Origin: Arenibacter troitsensis
GTDB lineage: Bacteria; Bacteroidota; Bacteroidia; Flavobacteriales; Flavobacteriaceae
Length of the DNA: 64,000 nucleotides
NCBI RefSeq assembly: GCF_900177645.1
Contig: NZ_FXAO01000002.1
Coordinates: 124,001-188,000 of the forward strand
Reading direction: 5' to 3'
Both the position numbers and the translations under genes were made by a program. The notes under the pieces were generated by a model. It saw only the letters and a program-made list of their open reading frames with translations, did not search any database and was not told the origin of the DNA. Numbering within the stretch: position 1 is the stretch's first letter; every line of letters starts with the position of its first letter. Below, piece after piece: positions 28,304-36,399 of the stretch.

Positions 28304-29485
28304 ATGAACATACTGATCATAAACGCAGGTAGTTCTTCCATTAAATATCAATTGATTCAAATGCCTTCGGAACTTATAATCGGTAAGGGATTGATAGAAC
28401 GCATCGGCTCAGAAAATGCCACGGTGAAATATAAAACCAAATCAGTGGATACCGAAGAGGTGATGCTGATTCCAAACCATAGTGCCGGATTCAAGAAAAT
28501 GGCCACACTCCTTATGGATCCGGACCAAGGTGTTATAGCAAATGTCAACGATATCTCTATTGTAGCCCATAGGGTAGTACATGGTGGAAACACCTTTTCC
28601 GATACTACCGAGATTACACAAGAGGTTAAAGATAAAATAAAGGAACTTTCTATCTTGGCCCCTTTGCACAACCCCCATAATTTGGAAGGCATCTTGTTGG
28701 CGGAGGAAGCTTTTCCTACTGCCAGACAAATTGCAGTCTTTGATACCGCTTTCCACCAGAGCATGCCCGTGAAGGCCAAGAAATATGCCTTGCCCAATGA
28801 GTTGTATACAGATCACCGTATCCAAGCCTTTGGTTTTCATGGTACCAGTCACAAATATGTATCCGAGAAGGCAATTTCCTTATTAAAATTAAAATCTTCC
28901 AAGATAATTACCATTCATCTGGGCCATGGGTGCAGTATTACTGCCGTAAGGGATGGAAAAAGTGTTGATCATTCCATGGGTTTTACCCCTGCCAACGGAC
29001 TTATCATGGGCTCTAGAAGTGGGGACATAGATCACTCCCTTATCTTTTATTTGGTAAATAATTTGGGCTATGGTATGGAAGAAGTCAATGCGTTACTCTC
29101 CAAAAAAAGTGGTATGCTAGGGCTTACAGGCCTTAGGGATTTAAGGGACATTGAAGCCAAAGCCAAAACGGGAAACAAAGAATGTATCTTGGCCTTGGAA
29201 ATGAATGCCTACCGCATAAAAAAATATATAGGCGCCTATACAGCAGCCATGAACGGCTTGGATGCCATAGTTTTTACTGCCGGCATTGGAGAAAATTCCA
29301 GTACCCTTAGGAGCCTGGTATGCACGGATATGGATTATCTGGGCATAACACTGGACCCTGCCAAAAATGAATCAAAATCTTCCAACATAAGGGAAGTTGG
29401 CAGTACAGAGGCCAAAGTTAAAATCTTGGTAGTACCTACCAACGAAGAACTGGAAATTGCGAAACAGGCCTTCGGTCTATCCTAG
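28304..29485 (+). CDS. ackA: Acetate kinase
   Basis: A 393-residue acetate kinase that makes ATP and acetate from acetyl phosphate. It has 'ILIINAGSSSIKYQLIQ' (first phosphate loop), 'VAHRVVHGGNTFSDT' (active-site Arg and His), 'FDTAFHQSMP', 'FGFHGTSHKYVSEKA', 'IIHLGHGCSI'-like sequence near 200, and 'VFTAGIGENSSTLR'. The length is normal. It is the second gene of the pta-ackA unit, placed under the same palindrome site upstream of pta. Confidence 0.96.
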   Translation: MNILIINAGSSSIKYQLIQMPSELIIGKGLIERIGSENATVKYKTKSVDTEEVMLIPNHSAGFKKMATLLMDPDQGVIANVNDISIVAHRVVHGGNTFSDTTEITQEVKDKIKELSILAPLHNPHNLEGILLAEEAFPTARQIAVFDTAFHQSMPVKAKKYALPNELYTDHRIQAFGFHGTSHKYVSEKAISLLKLKSSKIITIHLGHGCSITAVRDGKSVDHSMGFTPANGLIMGSRSGDIDHSLIFYLVNNLGYGMEEVNALLSKKSGMLGLTGLRDLRDIEAKAKTGNKECILALEMNAYRIKKYIGAYTAAMNGLDAIVFTAGIGENSSTLRSLVCTDMDYLGITLDPAKNESKSSNIREVGSTEAKVKILVVPTNEELEIAKQAFGLS

Positions 29486-29596
29486 AACCAATAATTATGG
29501 TATAGATTTTTAGTCCACGTTGGGAGAAATCAAATTTTCCATGATGACCAATGACTAGTATAGCCAAACGAAATTACCGTTTATCATCATCCAGGT

Positions 29597-29806
29597 TTAC
29601 TCCTTTTTTGCCTTACATGTTTTTATTCCAAAAGGAAGGTACAGCGGACAAAAGCCCATAAAGCTGGTAAGGAAAAAGATAATGGCCAAAACCACCAATA
29701 CAATACCCAACACCCCGGAAATAGTACCGTTATAATACAGAGCGATCAATGCCGCCGCTATCACAAAACGCAAGGTTCTGTCCAAATTACCCATATTTTT
29801 CTTCAT
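29597..29806 (-). CDS. Small DUF2892-type membrane protein
   Basis: A 69-residue protein with the family start 'MGNLDRTLRFVIAAALIALYY', two membrane helices (~10-28 and 30-50) and the closing 'GFCPLYLPFGIKTCK'. This is the DUF2892 (YgaP-like transmembrane) pattern of an inner-membrane protein often found near rhodanese or sulfur genes; its function is unknown. The start could be Met1 or Met5. A minus-strand box TTACTTTG lies 29.5 bp from the palindrome at 30005, so it may share that site, with a leader of about 165 nt. Confidence 0.8.
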   Translation of the reverse strand: MKKNMGNLDRTLRFVIAAALIALYYNGTISGVLGIVLVVLAIIFFLTSFMGFCPLYLPFGIKTCKAKKE

Positions 29807-30004
29807 GATTATAAATTTAAGTTATAGAACTTTTAATAACCACACAAGGAACTTTCCGTTCCATGGTTGATAAATACTTTTTTTTATGTAAAAGTCAAAT
29901 TATGAAAGGCATCCTTTGACACTTCATTCATAAGAATCCAGACAACAATCCATTTTTTTTTAACTTGATAGATCAAAGTAAATGGAAATGTATACCTATT
30001 CAAA

Positions 30005-30016
30005 TGATATATGTCA
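30005..30016. promoter_or_regulatory. TGAY-N4-RTCA palindrome, site 5, with TAATTTTG -7 box
   Basis: TGAT-ATAT-GTCA inside the longer inverted repeat AAATGA...TCATTT. Plus strand: TAATTTTG (30040-30047), a perfect match at 29.5 bp, for the 128-residue protein and UbiB-like gene. Minus strand: TTACTTTG (29974-29981), one mismatch, for the DUF2892 gene. Confidence 0.8.
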
Positions 30017-30084
30017 TTTCTGGGACCAATACCTTTAAATAATTTTGCAGTACGCCGAGTTTATAATACATAAAGCAAATTATC

Positions 30085-30471
30085 ATGGAAAAACAAATTA
30101 TATATAACTCAAATCTTCATTTTGAACACGAAATTTGGAGGCGGGAACTCTTCTTTTGGCAGGATGAACTCATCATTTTCAATAACAGGCTTAGTGAGCT
30201 GGTTACAAGATGGACCAAAAAAGAGATATTAAAACAATTGGACCACTTTCAGAACGAATTTATCCTACATGGTGGAGTAATCGAGGATTTATTGGAAGAA
30301 ATGCAAATCCATGAAGCCCGCATGGCCGATCAAGATTTGTTGTCACATGATGCCATGGATACCACAATGGTAAAAAAACATATGGAGTTCCGAAAAAAAA
30401 TGGAAATACAGGAAGAGATCTATACAGGTCTTAAAAGGGAATTCTTTCGTTTTTTGACCAAGCACCTATAA
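30085..30471 (+). CDS. Helical-bundle protein of unknown function (paralogue of the 33.5-kb gene)
   Basis: A 128-residue, almost wholly alpha-helical, soluble protein with no signal or membrane segment. The start 'HEIWRRELFFWQDELIIFNNRL' and end 'KHMEFRKKMEIQEEIYTGLK' line up with the product at 33473-33868 (W-x6-FWxDE near the start; KH-x3-R-x2-M and a final K-x-L). The two therefore look like members of one family. I do not recognise the family. The gene starts about 35 bp after a perfect regulated promoter and ends 5 bp before the UbiB-like gene. Confidence 0.75.
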   Translation: MEKQIIYNSNLHFEHEIWRRELFFWQDELIIFNNRLSELVTRWTKKEILKQLDHFQNEFILHGGVIEDLLEEMQIHEARMADQDLLSHDAMDTTMVKKHMEFRKKMEIQEEIYTGLKREFFRFLTKHL

Positions 30472-30476
30472 ATCAT

Positions 30477-32159
30477 ATGTTGGGTATAAAATTTCCACAA
30501 AAAGAAAATCTTAAAAGATACAATGCCCTATTTGTAGTACTTACCAAATATGGGTTTGAGGATGTAATGGCCAGTAGCAAGGCAAGAAAATTTATCCCTA
30601 GAAATTACCTTTTAAAACACCCTGATAAGGCAAAGAAATTATCAGAATCCACTTTTGAACGAATCCGCATGGTGCTAGAAGAATTGGGCCCTTCCTATGT
30701 GAAGATGGGGCAAATTATGAGCAACCGTGACGATATGTTGCCCCCAGACCTGGTGAAAGAGCTAGAGAAACTACAGGACCATGCTCCTTCCCTACGGAAT
30801 TTTGACGTAGAAAAAGTTTTATCACAAGAACTGGATATTGACTGTTCCCAACATTTCCTTTCCATAGACCCCAAACCTTTGGCGGCAGCCTCTTTGGCCC
30901 AAGTTCATAAGGCTCAGCTCCTTAATGGGGATTGGGTAGTATTAAAAATACAGCGTCCCAATATAACCGAAGTCATTGCGTCTGACATTTCCATTATGAA
31001 GGAAGTTGCGGAAGCTATGGAAAAATATAGTTCACAGGTAAAAGCCTTTCAACCTGTAAAGTTGGTGGAATCCTTTGAAAAAAGCATTAACGAAGAACTT
31101 AGTTTTCATAGGGAAATGGACAATATGGAACATTTCGCCAAAAATTTCAAGGGCAACGAGGCTATCTATGTCCCCCATCTATATCGCGAGCTTAGTAACG
31201 ACCATATTATATGTATGGAGTGGATAGACGGAATTAAGGTTTCGGAGCTGCATAAATTAAAAGAAAGCCATATTGATTCCAGCGCCGTAGCCAAAGTTGG
31301 GGTAGACCTATATCTGGAACAGGTATTGGAACACGGCTTTTTTCACGCTGACCCACACCCAGGAAATCTTTTTGTGTTACCCGAGATCCAAAAAATCTGC
31401 TTCATAGATTTTGGCATGATGGGTACCATTATGCCCAATGACAAGGAGGCACTCATAGAACTTCTACTTTGTTTTTTAAAAAAGGATGTAAGGAAAATCA
31501 TCTCCGTCTTAAAAAAAATAGCCCTAAAAACCGACATTCCGGACGAAAAAAAACTGGAGTATGATTTGTACGAATTAATTGAAGGCTTAAGCAATACTTC
31601 TATCCGTAACATTAAATTGGGGACCACCTTAAAACAATTCAAAAATGTGCTTTATGAAAATAAGATTACCATACCGCATTACTTGTATATTCTAATACGC
31701 GCTTTGGTCATAATTGAAGGTGTAGGACTAAAATTGGATCCAGAATTCAACATTACGGATAATCTAGAACCCTATATGGCCAAGATAACCCGTAAAAGAT
31801 TTGGCCTAAAGCGACTTTTTCAAAAGAACCTAAATAGATTTCAAGATTACAATGCGCTGTTGGATAAATTGCCTACAGACATTAATGAAATAGTAGATAA
31901 GATCAAGGATGGAAAATTGGTCATTGTGCATGAGCACAAAGGCTTGAACGAGTTTAGAAAGTCCCTAAAAACTGCCTTTAACCGTTTGGTCTATGCCGTT
32001 ATTATTGCAGCCCTCTCCATTGGCTCTGCCCTTTTGGTAATGGCCGATATGCCTCCAAAGATTAGCGGAATACCCGTATTGGGTGCAATAGGTTTTAGTC
32101 TTTCCGCCATTATTGGATTGGTTATTCTAATTTCAATTTATAGGAGCAAGGAAGATTAA
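30477..32159 (+). CDS. UbiB/ABC1/AarF-family atypical kinase, membrane-anchored
   Basis: A 560-residue protein-kinase-like ATPase. It shows the family KxGQ motif ('YVKMGQIMSNRDDMLPPDL'), the alanine-rich loop 'AAASLAQVHKAQL', the Lys of 'VVLKIQRPNI', catalytic 'FFHADPHPGNLF' and metal 'CFIDFGMMG'. Two C-terminal membrane helices follow (~497-520, 527-550). UbiB proteins support ubiquinone or menaquinone handling and lipid homeostasis in membranes; the exact reaction is unsettled. It is co-transcribed with the helical gene before it. Given a quinone link, its presence in a suspected low-oxygen regulon is notable. Confidence 0.92.
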   Translation: MLGIKFPQKENLKRYNALFVVLTKYGFEDVMASSKARKFIPRNYLLKHPDKAKKLSESTFERIRMVLEELGPSYVKMGQIMSNRDDMLPPDLVKELEKLQDHAPSLRNFDVEKVLSQELDIDCSQHFLSIDPKPLAAASLAQVHKAQLLNGDWVVLKIQRPNITEVIASDISIMKEVAEAMEKYSSQVKAFQPVKLVESFEKSINEELSFHREMDNMEHFAKNFKGNEAIYVPHLYRELSNDHIICMEWIDGIKVSELHKLKESHIDSSAVAKVGVDLYLEQVLEHGFFHADPHPGNLFVLPEIQKICFIDFGMMGTIMPNDKEALIELLLCFLKKDVRKIISVLKKIALKTDIPDEKKLEYDLYELIEGLSNTSIRNIKLGTTLKQFKNVLYENKITIPHYLYILIRALVIIEGVGLKLDPEFNITDNLEPYMAKITRKRFGLKRLFQKNLNRFQDYNALLDKLPTDINEIVDKIKDGKLVIVHEHKGLNEFRKSLKTAFNRLVYAVIIAALSIGSALLVMADMPPKISGIPVLGAIGFSLSAIIGLVILISIYRSKED

Positions 32160-32297
32160 ATCTTAGTCTATTGCTATGAATAGTTGATAACAGATTGGGT
32201 AAAACTTTAAGTGATGGTTTTATAAAAACAGTTCGAAATCATTATCTTTATTTCGAATTGTATTTTTCATAACATTGTCCAAAATAAGATCCAAACA

Positions 32298-33062
32298 ATG
32301 AGAATAATTTCATGGAATGTCAACGGCATTAGGGCCGTTGCCAAAAAAGATTTTTTCGAATCCATAAATAAAATGGCACCTGACATTCTTTGTCTTCAAG
32401 AGACCAAGGCCCAAGACCATGAGGTTGAGGAGACCCTCTCGGCAATGGAACATTGTACCATGCATTACAATTCGGCCGATAAGAAAGGGTATTCCGGTAC
32501 TGCACTTATCAGCAAAATAGAACCTATTGCCGTAACCAAAGATATGCAAGTATCGGAACACGATAGCGAAGGTAGAATACAGTGTGCGGAATATAATGAT
32601 TTTTACTTGGTAAATGTCTACGTGCCCAATTCCGGACAGCAATTGGATCGTCTGGACTACCGTAAGCAATGGGATGCCGATTTTTTAGAGTACCTAAAAA
32701 ACCTTGAAAAAACAAAACCTGTAATTGCTTGTGGGGATTTTAACGTGGCCCATAGGGCAATAGACCTTAAGAACGATAAGAGCAACTATAACAAGACTGC
32801 AGGATACACCCAAATTGAAATTGATGGCATGGACAATTTTATGGAAGCCGGTTTTGTGGATTCGTTCAGGCATTTTCATCCAGACACAGTCGCATATACC
32901 TATTGGAGCTATCGTTTCAAGTCCAGGGAAAGAAACACGGGCTGGCGAATAGATTATTTCTTGGTAAGCAAGTCTTTGGTAGATCGCATAAAGTCTGTAG
33001 ATATCCTATCGGATTATTTTGGTTCCGACCACTGCCCTATCTCCTTGGAAATAGAATTCTAG
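32298..33062 (+). CDS. xth: Exodeoxyribonuclease III / AP endonuclease
   Basis: A 254-residue EEP-fold nuclease that cuts DNA at abasic sites and removes 3' blocks. The family motifs are all seen: 'SWNVNGIRAV' (Asn7), 'CLQETKAQD' (Glu34 region), 'VNVYVPNSG', 'ACGDFNVAHRAID', 'TYWSYRF' and the final 'SDYFGSDHCPISL' (catalytic His). The length is normal. It lies 138 bp after the UbiB-like gene. I saw no palindrome in that gap, so it may be outside the regulon. Its last 4 bases overlap the tail of the convergent gene. Confidence 0.95.
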   Translation: MRIISWNVNGIRAVAKKDFFESINKMAPDILCLQETKAQDHEVEETLSAMEHCTMHYNSADKKGYSGTALISKIEPIAVTKDMQVSEHDSEGRIQCAEYNDFYLVNVYVPNSGQQLDRLDYRKQWDADFLEYLKNLEKTKPVIACGDFNVAHRAIDLKNDKSNYNKTAGYTQIEIDGMDNFMEAGFVDSFRHFHPDTVAYTYWSYRFKSRERNTGWRIDYFLVSKSLVDRIKSVDILSDYFGSDHCPISLEIEF

Positions 33063-33424
33063 AAAGATCCGTAGTGTTCTATATATTCCTGTAGGACACT
33101 GATTTGAAAATCCCCAACCACCCTAAGTTCGGCATCCGCGTTCATAAGTACCAATCCATATGCCAAATGCGATAGCTTACAGTCGCTTACAACCTGTTTT
33201 TGGATCCCCGTAAAAACCGGCCTAAAATGTTGGTCTATATCCAGACCGGCAGATTTACCAACCGTCATGGCCTTGATGACAGCCTCGGTAATTTGTTTTG
33301 GTGATAATCCTTGATCCAACAAATCGCTGGCTAGATGCTTTAATCGAAGACTGTAGTAGAAATCCATAAAATGGGCTATACTATCCACAGTCTTATTATC
33401 CGTGTTATAAATAGAGATTTCCAT
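33059..33424 (-). CDS. Conserved-looking hypothetical protein, 121 residues
   Basis: A cytoplasmic mixed alpha/beta protein that I do not recognise. Segments that look constrained are 'GLSPKQITEAVIKAMTVGKS', 'GLDIDQHFRPVFTG' and 'DCKLSHLAYGLVLMNAD'. It is the last gene of a minus-strand run (sigma-like gene, helical-bundle gene, this gene) with gaps of 27 and 48 bp, so it is probably co-transcribed with them. Its 3' end overlaps xth by 4 bp tail to tail. Confidence 0.7.
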   Translation of the reverse strand: MEISIYNTDNKTVDSIAHFMDFYYSLRLKHLASDLLDQGLSPKQITEAVIKAMTVGKSAGLDIDQHFRPVFTGIQKQVVSDCKLSHLAYGLVLMNADAELRVVGDFQISVLQEYIEHYGSF

Positions 33425-33472
33425 AAATTTTGTTCCTAACAGATTAGACAGTGATATTGGGCAAGCTATTGG

Positions 33473-33868
33473 TCATAATTTCTTGGCATACCCAAAAACC
33501 ATTTTTTTAAATTCCATAAAGTCTTTGGTAAACAAATCCATTTGGTCCCTAATATTTGCATGTTTTTCCCTGAAATCCTGATCGGATAGTCCTTTCTCCC
33601 CCTTTATTAAACGGGTCAATAGACTTTCATGGGCTACAATATCTTCGGCCAAATAATCAAATAAGGTTTCGTGAATCTTATCCAGATATTGTAGCATCTG
33701 TCCGTATTCAGAAGCTTTTACCTGTTCCTTATCCAGCAAATCCGTAAAGAATCTGGCTTCGTCCTTCCAAAAGGCAATGATGTTCAACCATTCCCTACTT
33801 TCCTTATGTAACGCATCAAGCCCTTCACCCGACAATATTTCTTTTTTTGACTTTGGTCCAGTGCTCAT
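33473..33868 (-). CDS. Helical-bundle protein of unknown function (paralogue of the 30.1-kb gene)
   Basis: 131 residues, helical, charged and soluble, related to the product of 30085-30471. The shared features are 'WLNIIAFWKDEARFF' near residue 27 and 'KHANIRDQMDLFTKDFMEFK' near the C-terminus. A positively charged start (MSTGPKSKKEILSG) is unique to this copy. It lies 27 bp after the sigma-like gene in the same transcript. Its place directly beside a sigma-like factor allows the guess that it binds that protein, as an anti-sigma or escort, but nothing in the sequence proves it. Confidence 0.72.
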   Translation of the reverse strand: MSTGPKSKKEILSGEGLDALHKESREWLNIIAFWKDEARFFTDLLDKEQVKASEYGQMLQYLDKIHETLFDYLAEDIVAHESLLTRLIKGEKGLSDQDFREKHANIRDQMDLFTKDFMEFKKMVFGYAKKL

Positions 33869-33895
33869 AGTGCAATAAATTAAAATTCCTTGTTA

Positions 33896-34663
33896 TTAGT
33901 CCAAATATCTTTGGGTGAAGCTGGCCCTTAGACTTTTTCTTGCAGCCTTCAAAAGCGATTCTATTTCCTGAACGGTAGTATTGTGTATTTTGGCAATTTC
34001 CGCAATATCGAATTGATGTTCCGTAAATAGTTCAAATACCCTTCGCATTTGCCCGGGCATATGATATAAGACCATTGCCGAGTGTTTTCTAATATTCTCC
34101 GCTCCCAATTCCTTATCCAATTGGAGTATCACTTTTTGATCGTCATCCCCAACAAAAATATGGTTTAGCACATAGTCGTCCTTGGCATAGGAAATATCGT
34201 CCAATTCTTCGTTCATGATTAAATCCCCGTCTCCATCCGTAGTAAATTTTTCCTGCATACTCTCCCATTCAGGTTTGGAGTAGGTATCTATATTTTCAAG
34301 GAACAAGGCATCATACTCTTCATCCACAAAGATCGTCTCCAGCAATTCATCCACTTTCCTGAACATCCATGGATGCAGCTCATTTTTGTTATTTATCTCA
34401 TCCAAATGGTCATATACCTCTATAAAAAGCTGATCAATAATATCATCCGCCTTATACCTGTTCCTATCAATCTTACCCTTTACCACGGCACGATTGAGAT
34501 TTTTTTGCACATATCGCCTTACTTCGGGCATGGCCTTTAACAATAACTCATTGAACGCCTTAAGGTCTCCCTCCTTTTTTAACCTTAGTAAATCGGAAAA
34601 GGAATTGGCTACAAACACATGAAATTCCCTTTGACTTTGAAATATATTGACTGACTCTTTCAT
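33896..34663 (-). CDS. Divergent sigma-70-like factor
   Basis: 255 residues. Region ~22-110 looks like sigma region 2 ('LRLKKEGDLKAFNELLLKA', 'RYVQKNLNRAV', 'DDIIDQLFIEVYDHLDEI', 'LHPWMFRKVDELLETIF'). The C-terminal ~60 residues have the region 4 helix-turn-helix: 'MPGQMRRVFELFTEHQFDI', 'AEIAKIHNTTVQEIESLLKA', 'ARKSLR'. Between them is an unusually long acidic linker (~115-180) with little homology. It is longer than a typical ECF sigma (about 190). A palindrome lies about 70 bp upstream with a CATTTTTG box at the standard spacing, so the factor seems to be controlled by the regulon and could extend it. Direct sigma function is inferred. Confidence 0.75.
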   Translation of the reverse strand: MKESVNIFQSQREFHVFVANSFSDLLRLKKEGDLKAFNELLLKAMPEVRRYVQKNLNRAVVKGKIDRNRYKADDIIDQLFIEVYDHLDEINNKNELHPWMFRKVDELLETIFVDEEYDALFLENIDTYSKPEWESMQEKFTTDGDGDLIMNEELDDISYAKDDYVLNHIFVGDDDQKVILQLDKELGAENIRKHSAMVLYHMPGQMRRVFELFTEHQFDIAEIAKIHNTTVQEIESLLKAARKSLRASFTQRYLD

Positions 34664-34728
34664 ACCTTATATAATTATATTTTAAATAGTTGTACTTCAA
34701 AAATGCCAACTTCATTGTTCTAAAAAAA

Positions 34729-34740
34729 TGATTTAAATCA
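34729..34740 (-). promoter_or_regulatory. TGAY-N4-RTCA palindrome, site 6, for the sigma-like gene
   Basis: TGAT-TTAA-ATCA, a perfect 12-bp palindrome. Minus-strand -7 box CATTTTTG (34698-34705) starts 29.5 bp from the centre, one mismatch to TAnnTTTG. Confidence 0.7.
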
Positions 34741-34801
34741 ACTATCCCGAATCGATCTAGAGAAATAAATTTTGATAGTAATCCTAGACCTTCACTAGTG
34801 C

Positions 34802-35293
34802 TTAACTTAATTTGTCCAACTTTTCTTCTATCAGCTGAATTTGCGGAAAAGTGTGGCGCACCAAAAGAATTAAGTGTCCTTTTTTTAATGCTTTAAGATA
34901 AAAGTTAACCTTATCCTCCGTTATACCCAATCCCCGTAAAATCCCATACGGTCCGGCCGACATAGATCCCAGTGGTCTTCCCGAAATATCAAATAGGAAA
35001 TGGGAGGCCAAGGCACCTGCAATAAAGAGTGTTCCAAATTCTGTGTGGGGAAATATCCCAAAATTTAGCTTTTCTTTTAAAACCTTATTCCAATACGCTT
35101 TTAATTCCGATTCTTGATCATATTCGCTTTTACTAATGGCAACCAAATTGTTTCCAAGTTGTCCCAGAATAGATATTTGAGGCCTTTCCATATCTTCCTC
35201 AAGAATAATTTCAATGGCCTTACGCAACATCTTTAAATGCTCATAATCCCTCAAAATAAAATTATACGCTGCATTATTGACCCTAGTATTCAT
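34802..35293 (-). CDS. Hypothetical protein, 163 residues
   Basis: I do not recognise it. The N-terminal half is helical and charged ('YNFILRDYEHLKMLRKAIEI', 'AYWNKVLKEKLNFGI'). The middle has a Gly/Ala-rich stretch 'GTLFIAGALASHFLFDISG' followed by 'RPLGSMSAGPYGILRGLGI', which could be a membrane-associated or ligand loop rather than a full membrane helix. No signal peptide is seen. It stands alone, divergent from the YtxH operon, and shares the palindrome at 35373, with a TAAATTGG octamer at 29.5 bp on its side. Confidence 0.68.
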   Translation of the reverse strand: MNTRVNNAAYNFILRDYEHLKMLRKAIEIILEEDMERPQISILGQLGNNLVAISKSEYDQESELKAYWNKVLKEKLNFGIFPHTEFGTLFIAGALASHFLFDISGRPLGSMSAGPYGILRGLGITEDKVNFYLKALKKGHLILLVRHTFPQIQLIEEKLDKLS

Positions 35294-35372
35294 ATTACAC
35301 AGTAAATGAGGAAATGGCTAGGTTGGTATATTCGTCCTTCCCCAATTTAAAAACTAATGACGGTAAATGATA

Positions 35373-35384
35373 TGATTTATATCA
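35373..35384. promoter_or_regulatory. TGAY-N4-RTCA palindrome, site 7, bidirectional
   Basis: TGAT-TTAT-ATCA within a longer AAATGATAT...ATATCATTT repeat. Plus strand: TATTTTTA (35408-35415) for the YtxH operon. Minus strand: TAAATTGG (35342-35349) for the 163-residue protein. Both lie at 29.5 bp and have one mismatch. Confidence 0.7.
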
Positions 35385-35458
35385 TTTCCAATGCATTTTA
35401 ATAGACTTATTTTTAAGTATCATTAAAAAACAGGTAATAATCATAAAAATCAGTAATC

Positions 35459-35788
35459 ATGACAAACAATGACGGAAATATTCTTTTAGCTTTATTGACA
35501 GGTGCTGCCATAGGTGCAGGAATTGGAATCTTGTATGCGCCGGATAAGGGCATAGAGACTAGGCACAAAATAAAGCAAAAGGTGGGCGAGACCACGCACG
35601 ACTTATCAGAAAGAATCTCCCATGCCAAGGAAGAACTTACCAAAACTGCCAATGAGAAAAAAGATGCCTTTGACCGTAAATTGGATGAAGCTATCTCCAC
35701 TATGAGCTACAAGGCAGATGACATCATTGCTACCTTGGAGCGCAAATTGGAAGACTTAAAAAAGAAAAACGCCCAATTTCAAAAATAA
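35459..35788 (+). CDS. YtxH-domain stress protein
   Basis: 109 residues. One glycine-rich membrane helix near the N-terminus ('LLALLTGAAIGAGIGILYAPDKG') is followed by 'RHKIKQKVGETTHDLSERI' and a long charged coiled coil. This is the YtxH (general stress gas-vesicle-like) pattern, found anchored in the inner membrane and induced by stress; the molecular role is not known. It heads a tight three-gene operon (gaps of 6 and 4 bp). Confidence 0.88.
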   Translation: MTNNDGNILLALLTGAAIGAGIGILYAPDKGIETRHKIKQKVGETTHDLSERISHAKEELTKTANEKKDAFDRKLDEAISTMSYKADDIIATLERKLEDLKKKNAQFQK

Positions 35789-35794
35789 GGTAAT

Positions 35795-36139
35795 ATGGCC
35801 TTGGAAGAACTTAAGAGAGACCTTACAGAGGCAGAAGCCGATGTAAGGTCTTATCTAGAAAATAGCGAGGAATATGCCAAGCTTAAAATATTTAAGGTCC
35901 TTATGGAACTTGTAACCGTATTTGCCCAAACCCTTTTAATTGGGGCCTTGGCCCTACTTGCCTTGGTTTTGATATCTTGGGCCGCATCCAATGCCCTGAA
36001 CGAAACTTTGAAAAGCGCCTACCTTGGTTATTTGCTTATAGGTATAGGCTATGTACTAATAGCCATCATTTGTTATTTTCTAAGGAATAGGCTCAATAGG
36101 CCATTACTGCGTACATTTTCCAAACATTATTTTGATTAA
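35795..36139 (+). CDS. YqjE/phage-holin-III-like membrane protein
   Basis: 114 residues with an N-terminal amphipathic helix ('LEELKRDLTEAEADVRSYLEN'), two membrane helices (~45-68 and ~80-103) and a basic tail. This fits the YqjE or 'phage holin family' small proteins that accompany YtxH or YqjD-like proteins in stress operons. No lysis genes are present, so a holin role is unlikely. It is co-transcribed with the YtxH gene. Confidence 0.82.
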   Translation: MALEELKRDLTEAEADVRSYLENSEEYAKLKIFKVLMELVTVFAQTLLIGALALLALVLISWAASNALNETLKSAYLGYLLIGIGYVLIAIICYFLRNRLNRPLLRTFSKHYFD

Positions 36140-36143
36140 GACC

Positions 36144-36362
36144 ATGGGGAAACAATACAACTCTTTTAAAGAAATTGATGAAAGACTAATGGTCTTAAAG
36201 TTACAGCGTAAAATTGAAATTGAAAGTCTTAAACTCAATATCAATCAGGCAAAGGCAAATCTAAGACCTCTGCAATTGGCGGGGAGCCTTAAAGGTAGCA
36301 TTCAACAAATGCTGTTGATCTATGCCATAAGGAAACTAAAGGCCGTATTTAGCAGAAGGTAA
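36144..36362 (+). CDS. Small basic helical protein, third gene of the YtxH operon
   Basis: 72 residues from the ATG 4 bp after the YqjE-like stop; an in-frame TTG 12 bp upstream overlaps the preceding gene and is less likely. It is rich in Lys, Leu and Gln ('ERLMVLKLQRKIEIESLKLN', 'AIRKLKAVFSRR'), helical, with no clear membrane span. Small proteins of this kind commonly end YtxH-YqjE operons in Bacteroidota. The function is unknown. Confidence 0.7.
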   Translation: MGKQYNSFKEIDERLMVLKLQRKIEIESLKLNINQAKANLRPLQLAGSLKGSIQQMLLIYAIRKLKAVFSRR

Positions 36363-36399
36363 CATCAAAGATTTTGAGTTTTATGTCTTAAAGACAACC

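Noticed and set aside
29965-29976. TTGATAGATCAA, an FNR-like dyad upstream of the 30.0-kb promoter
   Set aside because: The half-sites are only 2 bp apart, not 4, and no -7 box lies at the standard distance. Site 5 close by explains the promoter better.
35795-36139. Phage holin and hence a prophage
   Set aside because: The holin-like protein sits in a YtxH stress operon. There are no integrase, lysin or structural phage genes in the window.
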